This document shows, piece by piece, positions 45,368 through 53,243 of a DNA stretch of 64,000 bases. A program made the position numbers and the translations under genes. The stretch's first letter is position 1; every line of letters starts with the position of its first letter. The notes below the pieces were generated by a model. That model made no database searches. It was not told where the DNA came from and saw nothing but the letters and a program-made list of their open reading frames with translations. The DNA is from Parvibaculum sp039973015 (lineage in GTDB: Bacteria; Pseudomonadota; Alphaproteobacteria; Parvibaculales; Parvibaculaceae): the NCBI RefSeq assembly GCF_039973015.1, contig NZ_JBDWLT010000002.1:186001-250000 (forward strand), read 5' to 3'.

Positions 45368-46405
45368 ATGAGCATCCGGACAAGTTTCATGGAATCCCTT
45401 CTTCTTCTCGCCGTTGCGCTCGCCGTCCTGTGGTTCTTTGCCTCCGGTGGTGCCGCCAAGGCCGCGACCATGTGGCCGCCCGACAAGTTCGTGAAACTCG
45501 ACGGCGATTTCGATGGCGCGCGGCTGCATTATGTGGATCGCGGCGAGGCCAGGCCGGGCGTTTCGACAGTCGTTCTCGTTCATGGCGCAAGCGGCAATCT
45601 GCGCGATATGGAGATGAGCCTTGTGGAGCCGCTGTCGCGTGAGACGCGCGTCATTGCATTCGACCGGCCGGGGCATGGCTGGAGCGACCGCACCGCGCAT
45701 CCCGCCATTGCGGACCCGGCCGTACAGGCGAAGGCGATCCGCAATGCGCTGAAAAATCTCGGCATCGAAAAGCCCGTGCTGCTCGGGCATAGCTGGGGCG
45801 GCTCGGTCGTCACCGCATATGCGCTGCAATGGCCGGGCGAAGTCTCCGGTCTGCTGCCGCTTTCGGGGGCGCTCTATCCCTGGCCGGGCGGCGTCGCGTG
45901 GTATCACTCGGTCGTGCGTACACCCGTTATCGGCTGGCTTTTCACGAATTTTCTGGTCGCGCCCGGCGGCAAGCTTCTGCTGGAAAAAGGTGTCGAAGGG
46001 AATTTCCATCCCGACAAGCCGCCTGCCGGCTATGCGGAGAAGACGGCGCTGCCCATGCTTTTCCGCCCGAAGGAGTTTCGTGCCAACAGCGAGGATACGG
46101 CGCAGCTCAAGGGCTATCTCGAACGCCGCAGCGCGCGCTATGGCGATATCGCCGTGCCCACCATCGTCATCACCGGCAATGCGGATTACACGGTCTCGCC
46201 CAAGATCCATTCCTATGCGTTGCACAATGCGGTCGAAGGCTCCGAGCTTATCAAGCTGAAGGGCACGGGCCACATGCCGCATTACGCGCATACCGATGTG
46301 GTGGTGGACGCGCTTGTTCGTCTCGCGCGGGGAGAGGCGCCGCGCGCGGGCGAAACGGTTATCCATGCGGATGGCCGGGTGGAGATACCCGCCGTCGCCG
46401 AATAG
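45368..46405 (+). CDS. Alpha/beta hydrolase, membrane-anchored
   Basis: 345 residues with an N-terminal hydrophobic segment (~residues 10-28, LLLLAVALAVLWFFASGG). Core: VVLVHGASGNLRDME, AFDRPGHGWSDR, nucleophile in LLGHSWGGSVVTAY, acid Asp in ITGNADYTVSP and His in GTGHMPHYAH. Resembles haloalkane dehalogenase/esterase-like enzymes; substrate unknown. Its stop TAG lies directly against the convergent pyruvate kinase stop (TAGCTA). Confidence 0.9.
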   Translation: MSIRTSFMESLLLLAVALAVLWFFASGGAAKAATMWPPDKFVKLDGDFDGARLHYVDRGEARPGVSTVVLVHGASGNLRDMEMSLVEPLSRETRVIAFDRPGHGWSDRTAHPAIADPAVQAKAIRNALKNLGIEKPVLLGHSWGGSVVTAYALQWPGEVSGLLPLSGALYPWPGGVAWYHSVVRTPVIGWLFTNFLVAPGGKLLLEKGVEGNFHPDKPPAGYAEKTALPMLFRPKEFRANSEDTAQLKGYLERRSARYGDIAVPTIVITGNADYTVSPKIHSYALHNAVEGSELIKLKGTGHMPHYAHTDVVVDALVRLARGEAPRAGETVIHADGRVEIPAVAE

Positions 46406-47860
46406 CTATTCCGTATGCTTGCCGACAAAGGCGACGCGCAACATGTTCGTTGCGCCGGGCGTGCCAAGCGGTACGCCTGCCGTCACCACGATGCGTTTTC
46501 CCGGTTGCGCGAAGCCTTCGCGATAGGCGATGCGGCAGGCCCGTTCCGCGAGGTCTTCGAGGTCGGTGGCATCTTCCGTCAGTACGCAATGTAAGCCCCA
46601 GACGAGGGCGAGGCGCCGTGCCGTCGCTTCGATGGGTGTCAGCACGATGATCGGAAAAAGCGGGCGCTCGCGGGCAACGCGCAAGCCGGTCGAGCCTGAA
46701 TTCGTCCAGCAGACGATGGCGGCCGCATTGAGCGTGTCGGCGACCGAATGCGCTGCCGCGGCGATTGCGTCCGCGCCGGTCGCTTCGGGTTCGTTGCGCT
46801 GCGCATAGATGATGCCGGGATAAGTCGGATCGGTTTCGACCGATTGCGCCACGCTGTCCATCATGGATACGGCCTCGACCGGATATTGTCCCGCCGCCGA
46901 TTCGGCCGAGAGCATGATGGCGTCCGCGCCTTCGAAGACAGCGGTTGCGACGTCGGAAACTTCGGCGCGTGTCGGCGTTGGTGTCGAGATCATGGATTCG
47001 AGCATCTGCGTCGCCACGACCACGGGCTTGCCGATGCGCCGCGCCGCGCGCGTCAGGCGCTTCTGCCAGCCGGGCACCTGCTCCAGCGGCAATTCCACGC
47101 CGAGGTCGCCGCGCGCCACCATGATGGCGTCCGATATTTCGAGAATTTCCTCCAGATGGGCGAGCGCCTGCGGTTTCTCGATCTTGGCGAGAACGGCAGC
47201 ACGGCCGCGCGCGATCTTGCGCACCTCCGCCACATCGTCCGGGCGCTGCACGAAGGAGAGTGCCACCCAGTCCACGCCCAGTTCGAGCGCGGCGTCGAGG
47301 TCGCCGCGGTCCTTCTCCGTCAGCGCCGCCAGCGGCAGCACCGTGTCCGGCACGCTCACGCCCTTGCGGCTGGAAAGCTTGCCGCCGACCACGACCTGGG
47401 TCTCGATGTGGTCGCGTCCCTTGCCCGTCACGCGCAGGCGTACCTTGCCGTCGTCAAGCAGCAGCGACTGGCCTGCGCTCACCGCGTCGAAGATTGCGGG
47501 ATGGGGCAGATGGGCGCGGGTGGCATCGCCTGTCTTTTGCGATGTGTCGAGCCGGAAGCGTGCGTCCTTTTCAAGCATCACACCGCCTTCGGGCATTTTA
47601 CCGATGCGCAGCTTCGGGCCCTGGAGGTCGGCCAGAATGCCGATGGGACGCTCCACTTCCTTTTCGACCTGGCGCACGGCGGCGTGAACCCGTTTCAGGT
47701 TCTTGTGGTCGAGATGGCTCATATTGAGCCGGAAGACATCCGCGCCCGCGTCGAAGAGCTTGCGGATCATCTCCGGGTTGTCCGAGGCAGGGCCCAGCGT
47801 GGCGATGATCTTGACGTTGCGGCGGCGGGTCACGGGGGGAACTCCTGTCCTTGGTCTCAT
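46406..47860 (-). CDS. pyk: Pyruvate kinase
   Basis: 484 residues. NVKIIATLGPAS N-terminus, barrel motifs RLNMSHLDH, GDLGVELPLEQV, the signature AKIEKPQALAHLEEILEISDAIMVARGDLGVE, and AVFEGADAIMLSAESAAGQYP. It makes pyruvate and ATP from phosphoenolpyruvate. The ATG overlaps the glycerate-kinase stop by four bases (ATGA); a GTG nine codons later (47833) behind AGGAG is a plausible alternative start. Coupling with glycerate kinase gives glycerate to 2-phosphoglycerate, then (with enolase) to pyruvate. Confidence 0.95.
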   Translation of the reverse strand: MRPRTGVPPVTRRRNVKIIATLGPASDNPEMIRKLFDAGADVFRLNMSHLDHKNLKRVHAAVRQVEKEVERPIGILADLQGPKLRIGKMPEGGVMLEKDARFRLDTSQKTGDATRAHLPHPAIFDAVSAGQSLLLDDGKVRLRVTGKGRDHIETQVVVGGKLSSRKGVSVPDTVLPLAALTEKDRGDLDAALELGVDWVALSFVQRPDDVAEVRKIARGRAAVLAKIEKPQALAHLEEILEISDAIMVARGDLGVELPLEQVPGWQKRLTRAARRIGKPVVVATQMLESMISTPTPTRAEVSDVATAVFEGADAIMLSAESAAGQYPVEAVSMMDSVAQSVETDPTYPGIIYAQRNEPEATGADAIAAAAHSVADTLNAAAIVCWTNSGSTGLRVARERPLFPIIVLTPIEATARRLALVWGLHCVLTEDATDLEDLAERACRIAYREGFAQPGKRIVVTAGVPLGTPGATNMLRVAFVGKHTE

Positions 47861-49221
47861 TCGGCTTTGTCTTTCCGGTCCGGATCTTCCGGGGATTCGG
47901 CTGCGGCGACGAGTATGGCCCGGAAATCGTTGACGTTGGTGTAACTTGGGCCGGTCGTCACCAGGTCGCCAAGTTCGGCAAAGAAGGTGCCCGAATCGTG
48001 GCGATCCAGAAATGCCCTTGCGTCGAGGCCCTTCTCTCTGGCACGGGCAAGTGTCGATGGCGTGACGATGGCGCCCGCGGGGTCGTCCGCCGCGCCCGTG
48101 CCGCCGTCGATCCCGTCCGTGTCGGCTGCGAGCGCGGAGATGCCGCTCGCGCCGTCGAGGGCAATGGCGAGCGCCAGCGCATATTCCTGGTTCGGCCCGC
48201 CCTTGCCGGTCTCGCCTTGCGCAGCCTCGCCGAATGTCACGCCCGCTTCGCCGCCCGAAATGATGGCGATCTGCCGGCCTTCCGCGCGCGCGGCAAGGGC
48301 GAGGCTCGCATGGGTTTCGGCAAGGTCGCGCGCTTCGTCCTCGATCGCATCGCCCAGCGCCACGGGTTCATAGCCTTCCGCACGGGCAATGGCAGCCGCC
48401 GCGCCGAGCGATCCCGTGCCGCTCGCGACCAGCCGGTAGCTTGCATGGGCGAAGACCTCGTCGTTCGGCTTCGGCGTTTCGGGCAGGGCGGCGATCCTTG
48501 CGCGCAGCTCGTCCGGTATCGGCGGCTTGAGCGAATCGAGAACCGCCATCACGCGCACCTTCGCCGTCGTGTCGGGCACGGTCGGACCGGAGGCGATGGT
48601 GCTCGGATTGTCGCCCGCCACGTCGGAGATTGCGAGCGTGACCGAGCGCGCGGGATGGAGCATCTCGGCGAGCCTGCCGCCCTTGATGCGCGAGATATGC
48701 TTGCGTACGCAATTGATGTCGCCGATGGGCCGGCCCGACGAAAGGAGTGCGCGCGTCAGGAAGATTTCGTCCTCAAGCGTCAGCCCGTGCATCGGCTGCA
48801 CGCTGAGCGCCGATCCGCCGCCGGACAGAAGCACAAGCGCCAGGTCGTCCGGCCCTACCCATTCGGCAAGCCGGAGGAGGCGCTTCGATGCCGCTTCGCC
48901 CGCGGCATCCGGTATCGGGTGCCCCGCCTCCAGCACTTCCACATGCCGGGTTGGCCGCGCATGGCCGTAGCGTGTGAGCGCCAGCCCCTCGATATGGGTG
49001 CCGGGATGATGTTTGTCATACCAGTCTTCCGCCACAGCGGCCATGGAGGCGGCGGCCTTGCCGATGGCGAAGATGACGAGCCTTCCCTGCTCCGGTTCGG
49101 GCGGCGCGGGCAGGTGGGGCGGCAGGCAATATTCGGGCAGGGCGTCCCGCACGGCCGCATCGTAGAGGCGTTTCAGCACCGCTCTTGTTTCGGGCCCTGT
49201 TTCGGGGTCGTTCCCTGCCAT
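47857..49221 (-). CDS. Glycerate 2-kinase (MOFRL family)
   Basis: 454 residues: IFAIGKAAASMAAVAEDW N-terminal block, VLLSGGGSALSVQPMHGLTL, RKHISRIKGGRLAE, and the C-terminal MOFRL region ADTDGIDGGTGAADDPAGA. This type II kinase forms 2-phosphoglycerate from glycerate for glyoxylate, serine or tartrate use. It is the first gene of an operon with pyruvate kinase. Its start is only 20 bases from the divergent start of the second N-formylglutamate amidohydrolase, so the promoters overlap. Confidence 0.93.
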   Translation of the reverse strand: MAGNDPETGPETRAVLKRLYDAAVRDALPEYCLPPHLPAPPEPEQGRLVIFAIGKAAASMAAVAEDWYDKHHPGTHIEGLALTRYGHARPTRHVEVLEAGHPIPDAAGEAASKRLLRLAEWVGPDDLALVLLSGGGSALSVQPMHGLTLEDEIFLTRALLSSGRPIGDINCVRKHISRIKGGRLAEMLHPARSVTLAISDVAGDNPSTIASGPTVPDTTAKVRVMAVLDSLKPPIPDELRARIAALPETPKPNDEVFAHASYRLVASGTGSLGAAAAIARAEGYEPVALGDAIEDEARDLAETHASLALAARAEGRQIAIISGGEAGVTFGEAAQGETGKGGPNQEYALALAIALDGASGISALAADTDGIDGGTGAADDPAGAIVTPSTLARAREKGLDARAFLDRHDSGTFFAELGDLVTTGPSYTNVNDFRAILVAAAESPEDPDRKDKAE

Positions 49222-49241
49222 CGCTCAGGTATAGTGCGCCT

Positions 49242-50087
49242 ATGCACGATCTGCCACACCCAGCCGCCACATCGCTTGACCCGTTCGAGCTTGTCTCGCC
49301 GGAGGCGCGGGCGGATTTCATCGTCGTTTGCGACCATGCCTCGAACGCCCTGCCGCCGGAATACGGTACGCTGGGCCTCGATCCGGCCGCGTTCGAGCGC
49401 CATATCGCTTACGATATCGGCGCTGCCGGGGTCGCGCGCCGTCTCGCTGAGGCGCTTTCCGCTCCCGCCGTGCTCGGCCGTTTTTCGCGTCTCCTGATCG
49501 ATCTCAACAGGGGCGAGGACGACCCCACCATCGTCATGAAGCTCTCGGACGGCGCGATCATTCCCGCCAATCGCGAGGTCGATGCGCATCGCGATGTGGT
49601 GGAGTTCAGGCGCCGGATCGAGCTTTTTCACGCGCCCTATCACGCGGAGATCGAAAAGCTGATCGGGCGGGCGAGGGCGCAAGACATCGTACCCGTCATC
49701 GTCTCGGTTCACAGTTTCACGCCGCGCTGGCGTGCCTTTGTGCGGCCGTGGGAGACGGGACTGCTCTGGGACCGCGATGACCGCATGATCGTGCCGCTTC
49801 TCACCGGGCTTCGCGCGCAGGGTTTCACCGTGGGCGACAATGAGCCCTATACGGGCAAGCTCAAGAACGACTGCATGTATGCCCATGCAACGGTGCACGG
49901 GTTCCCCCATGTACTGATCGAGATCAGGCAGGATCTGATTGCGGACGAGAGCGGGCAGGAGGAATGGGCCGCGCGTTACGCGAAGCATCTTCTTGATGCG
50001 GCCTCGGCTCCCGGTTTGCGCGAGGTTCGTTTCTTCGGCTCGCACACGGACCCCTCGCTCCCCATATCGGCACCCATATCGCTATAA
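49242..50087 (+). CDS. N-formylglutamate amidohydrolase family protein (second copy)
   Basis: 281 residues: FIVVCDHASNALPPEYG N-terminal block, IAYDIGAAGVARRLAE, LIDLNRGEDDPTIVMK, VIVSVHSFTPRW with the metal-type His, and HGFPHVLIEIRQDLI. It diverges from the 18956-19936 copy in its motifs and is likely a different substrate class (for example formyl- or N-acyl-amino acids). Only ~20 bases separate its ATG from the glycerate-kinase start, so it may be leaderless or use a promoter inside that gene; an upstream in-frame codon at 49185 would overlap it. DUF1244 follows by 16 bases. Confidence 0.85.
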   Translation: MHDLPHPAATSLDPFELVSPEARADFIVVCDHASNALPPEYGTLGLDPAAFERHIAYDIGAAGVARRLAEALSAPAVLGRFSRLLIDLNRGEDDPTIVMKLSDGAIIPANREVDAHRDVVEFRRRIELFHAPYHAEIEKLIGRARAQDIVPVIVSVHSFTPRWRAFVRPWETGLLWDRDDRMIVPLLTGLRAQGFTVGDNEPYTGKLKNDCMYAHATVHGFPHVLIEIRQDLIADESGQEEWAARYAKHLLDAASAPGLREVRFFGSHTDPSLPISAPISL

Positions 50088-50103
50088 GACCAGGAGGCAG
50101 AAC

Positions 50104-50406
50104 ATGGACAAGCAGACACAAACCGAACTCGAAGCGGCGGCCTTCCGCCGGCTCGTCGCGCATCTTGGCGCGCGCACCGATGTTCAGAATATCGACCTGA
50201 TGATCCTTGCCGGTTTCTGCCGCAACTGTCTGGCGGACTGGTACGCGCAGGCAGCGGCGGAAAAGGACATCGCGATATCGAAGGACGAGGCGCGCGAATT
50301 CATTTATGGCGAGCCTTTCGCCGACTGGAAGAAAAAGCATCAGGCGGAGGCGACGCCTGAACAGATAGCGGCTTTCGAGGCGGCGCAAAAGAAAAGCCAC
50401 GGCTGA
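50104..50406 (+). CDS. DUF1244 family protein
   Basis: 100 residues matching the DUF1244 pattern: FRRLVAHLGARTDVQNIDLM, ILAGFCRNCLADWY with two Cys, and an acidic helix REFIYGEPFADWKKKHQ. The family is small, cytoplasmic and of unknown function in alpha- and gammaproteobacteria. Directly downstream of the N-formylglutamate amidohydrolase and upstream of gapR (130 bases). Confidence 0.93.
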   Translation: MDKQTQTELEAAAFRRLVAHLGARTDVQNIDLMILAGFCRNCLADWYAQAAAEKDIAISKDEAREFIYGEPFADWKKKHQAEATPEQIAAFEAAQKKSHG

Positions 50407-50536
50407 CCGGAAACGATCCACCGTTCATCCACATCTCTATCCACAGCTTTCTTCGGTCCGCATATTGCCGCGCCGTGCCGCCGCCTCTATCGTCGCGGCC
50501 CTCACGGCAATCAGTAATTAAGTGGAGTGGCGCAAC

Positions 50537-50800
50537 ATGGCGGACGGCAATACGCCTGCGAATTCGGGTGGTGTCGCACAGGACCAGCTCAGGTCCGTCG
50601 TCGAGCGCATCGAGCGTCTCGAAGAAGAAAAAGCGGCGATCGCGAACGACATCAAGGAAGTCTATGCCGAAGCGAAGGGCAATGGCTTCGACACGAAGAC
50701 GCTGCGGCAGGTCATCCGCCTGCGCAAGCAGGACAAGGCGGAGCGGCAGGAGCAGGAAGCAATCCTCGATCTCTACATGTCCGCGCTCGGCATGATCTGA
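50537..50800 (+). CDS. gapR: Nucleoid-associated protein GapR (DUF2312)
   Basis: 87 residues. Coiled-coil N-terminal part (LRSVVERIERLEEEKAAIANDIKEVYAEAKGNGFD), then the basic RLRKQDKAERQEQEAILDLYMSALG. In Caulobacter GapR clamps around overtwisted DNA ahead of replication and transcription. The ATG is used rather than the GTG five codons earlier, by comparison with known GapR proteins. Confidence 0.95.
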   Translation: MADGNTPANSGGVAQDQLRSVVERIERLEEEKAAIANDIKEVYAEAKGNGFDTKTLRQVIRLRKQDKAERQEQEAILDLYMSALGMI

Positions 50801-50910
50801 GCCCCCACGCCCCGGCGGCGGCCCTTCCCGGCATTGTGTCACGGGTGTTATCGAGTTCAAATGGAAGCGGCGATTGCACCTTGCGAGATGAAACGCGAGG
50901 ATGCAGCGTT

Positions 50911-50940
50911 TTGCACTTGCACTTGCACTTGCACTTGCGT
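50911..50940 (+). repeat. Hexanucleotide microsatellite (TTGCAC)x4
   Basis: Four exact TTGCAC units (50911-50934) and a fifth degenerate unit TTGCGT (50935-50940), 23 bases before the start of the first sulfotransferase-like gene. Unit changes would alter promoter/leader spacing by 6 bases, without frame change. Could be a spacing-type phase or level switch for the sulfotransferase genes. Confidence 0.85.
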
Positions 50941-50962
50941 TTGAAGAGGGGGCGTGACGGCG

Positions 50963-52021
50963 ATGGACGCCATCCTGCATGCCGGTATCACCAAGACCGG
51001 CACAACGACCATCCAGAAATTCCTGCGCGACAATCGCGATGCATTAAGCCGTCAGGGTTTTTTCGTTCCCGATAGCGTCATGGCCGCTGCACCGTTCGGA
51101 CAGCATGTCGGTTTGCCGGCGATGGCCGCCGCGCGCGCGGGAGATCTCGGCATGGCCAGGTGGATGAGCCGCAATGTCATTGCGCCCAAAGCCAATCCTG
51201 AAAAGGGGCTCGAACGGGTTCACCGGAAATTTCTGCGAGAGATCGAGGAAGCCGCCGCTCATCCCACGGCGCTCATCTCGTCGGAAGGCATATCCGTGAT
51301 CGACGAGCAGGCACTTGGCGAACTCCACGGGCTCCTTGCGCCGGTTTTCGACAAGATTACGGTTCTCGTCTATTTGCGGCGGCAGGACCGGCACAGCGTA
51401 AGTCTTTTCAATTCGATGGTGCGAATAGAAAAGCCGGTGACCTCTGTTTTCCAGGACCCGCCTGTTCCCTCTCACAGGTTTGACGTGATGCTCGGTCATT
51501 TCGCCGCACTTTTCGGGCGGGAAAACATCAAGGTCAGGCTGTTCGAGCCGCAGAAGATGAAGGAGGGAGATTCCCTTCGCGACTTCATCGATGTCTGCGG
51601 GATCGAGCCTGAGCCCGCCTCCGCCCCCGCCCTTGTCTTTCCCGCGCGCCAGAATGAAAGCCTGAGCGCCAGGCAGGCTGTCTTTCTTCATCTTCTTCAA
51701 CAGGAACAGGGCAGCAAGAAGCTTCCGCCCATGCGGCTTCGTCCCGTTCTCGATGTGCTTCAGTGCGAAGAGATATTCATGCCTGCGCGGGCCGAGGCAG
51801 AGGCTTATTACGGGCAGTTCGCCGAAAGCAATGCGCGCGTCGCCCGCGACTATTTCGGTACGGACGGGCCTCTCTTCGACGAGGATTTCAGCATGTATCC
51901 CGAAAACGCCGGATTCGATGATTACCTGACCCTCGACGACATGGCGCAAGCGATGCTGAAACACCTCAAGGCCGAGCAGAAAGCGCACCGGCGGAAGAGC
52001 AGGTCCAGAACAGATGTCTGA
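50963..52021 (+). CDS. Sulfotransferase-like P-loop protein, copy 1
   Basis: 352 residues. N-terminal P-loop-like 5'-phosphosulfate-binding motif LHAGITKTGTTTIQKFL, and a second PAPS-type element VLVYLRRQDRHSVSLFNSM near residue 130. C-terminal end has ARDYFGTDGPLFDEDFSMYP, repeated in the next gene. The start is set by alignment to its neighbour (MDAILH); a GTG three codons upstream (50954) is possible. Likely transfers sulfate (or similar group) to a surface glycan or lipid; acceptor unknown. Preceded by the hexamer repeat. Confidence 0.75.
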   Translation: MDAILHAGITKTGTTTIQKFLRDNRDALSRQGFFVPDSVMAAAPFGQHVGLPAMAAARAGDLGMARWMSRNVIAPKANPEKGLERVHRKFLREIEEAAAHPTALISSEGISVIDEQALGELHGLLAPVFDKITVLVYLRRQDRHSVSLFNSMVRIEKPVTSVFQDPPVPSHRFDVMLGHFAALFGRENIKVRLFEPQKMKEGDSLRDFIDVCGIEPEPASAPALVFPARQNESLSARQAVFLHLLQQEQGSKKLPPMRLRPVLDVLQCEEIFMPARAEAEAYYGQFAESNARVARDYFGTDGPLFDEDFSMYPENAGFDDYLTLDDMAQAMLKHLKAEQKAHRRKSRSRTDV

Positions 52022-52082
52022 CAAGTCGCGGAGAAACGAGGCGGTAGCGTCTTCGCCAGTGTGCAGCGAGACTTAGCCCCTC

Positions 52083-53126
52083 ATGGATGCCATTCTTCAT
52101 ATCGGTGTCACGAAAACCGGCACGACGACGATACAGAGATTCCTGCGCGAGAACCGGCAGCCGTTGAGCGGGCAGGGCGTCTTCGTTCCCATGAGTGTCA
52201 TGCCCGCCAAGCCCACGATCGGGCAGCATGTGGGGCTGACCGCGCTTTCCTCCGGGCTGGCCGGAAATTCCGTAAGGGCGGCCTTGAGCCTGCGCCGGAT
52301 GTTTCCGGTCAATGGTGATTTGGCCATCACGCTTGATGAGCTTCGTCGAGATTTCGTCGCGGAGATGCGTAAGGCACGCGGTCACCGAATGGCGATCTTG
52401 TCGGCGGAGGGACTTAACAGGCTGGAGCCGCCGGAAGTCACCGCCTTGCACGACCTTCTGTCCGGCCTTGTCGGGAAGCTCACTGTACTGATCTATTTGC
52501 GCAGGCAGGATCTCCATGCGGTCAGCCGCTTCAGTTCGATCTTGCGCATGACAAATCCCGATAGCGTGCTGTTTCGCGATCCGCCGCCGCCCCGTCATTT
52601 GTTTGACGAACTTGCCGAGCGCTATGCCGCGGTTTTCGGTCGGGAGAATATCATGATCAGGCTGTTCCAGCCGGACAAGCTGGCCGGCGGAGATGCCCTG
52701 AGCGATTTCCGGCATGTTTGCGGCATAGAGGACGATGCAGCCTTCACCCTGCCCGCGCGTCAGAATGAAAAGTTGAGCGCAAGGCAGGTCGCCTTCCTCC
52801 ATCATATGCTGCGCGCGAATGACGGCCTGGCGCTGCCTTCGGCGGTCCGCCAGCTGGTTCTGGACATGCCGGATTGCGGCCGGACTTTCATGCCGGCGCG
52901 CGCCGAGGCCGAGGCCTATTACAGGCAGTTTACCGAAGGGAATGCCCGTATCGCCCGGGACTATTTCGGCACGGACGGGCCGCTTTTCGATGAAGATTTC
53001 AGCATGTATCCGCAAAGCGCCGCGTTGGACGATTGCATCACCCTCAATGACATGGCGCATGTGATGGTGAAGCATCTGAATGCCGGGAAGAAAATCCGCC
53101 GGGGAAAGCGGAAACAAAAAGCTTGA
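52083..53126 (+). CDS. Sulfotransferase-like P-loop protein, copy 2
   Basis: 347 residues. Starts LHIGVTKTGTTTIQRFL, has the second element VLIYLRRQDLHAVSRFSSI, and the same C-terminal block ARDYFGTDGPLFDEDFSMYP, then a basic tail. It is a tandem duplicate of the previous gene (61-base gap) with long conserved stretches, so duplication is fairly old or under selection. Both likely act on related acceptors. Confidence 0.75.
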   Translation: MDAILHIGVTKTGTTTIQRFLRENRQPLSGQGVFVPMSVMPAKPTIGQHVGLTALSSGLAGNSVRAALSLRRMFPVNGDLAITLDELRRDFVAEMRKARGHRMAILSAEGLNRLEPPEVTALHDLLSGLVGKLTVLIYLRRQDLHAVSRFSSILRMTNPDSVLFRDPPPPRHLFDELAERYAAVFGRENIMIRLFQPDKLAGGDALSDFRHVCGIEDDAAFTLPARQNEKLSARQVAFLHHMLRANDGLALPSAVRQLVLDMPDCGRTFMPARAEAEAYYRQFTEGNARIARDYFGTDGPLFDEDFSMYPQSAALDDCITLNDMAHVMVKHLNAGKKIRRGKRKQKA

Positions 53127-53243
53127 GGCGGAGCCGAATTTCTCCCCCTTTCATCCGCCGGACGGGCCATAATAGGTTTCAGGTGTGGTGACGGCCCGGT
53201 CGCGCGTTCAAGCGTCCGGGAAGATTGAAAGCGGGAGTTTCGC

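Noticed and set aside
42822..45383. Long minus-strand open frame of ~850 codons over the HAD, saccharopine-dehydrogenase-like and TPR genes
   Set aside because: It is the antisense of three genes with clear domain motifs and good starts; no domain recognised in the antisense translation, and high GC keeps third-position frames open.
47851..49497. Plus-strand open frame opposite the glycerate kinase
   Set aside because: Antisense of a gene with full MOFRL-type motifs; no recognisable family.
50911..50940. CRISPR-like repeat
   Set aside because: Contiguous six-base units without spacers; this is a microsatellite.
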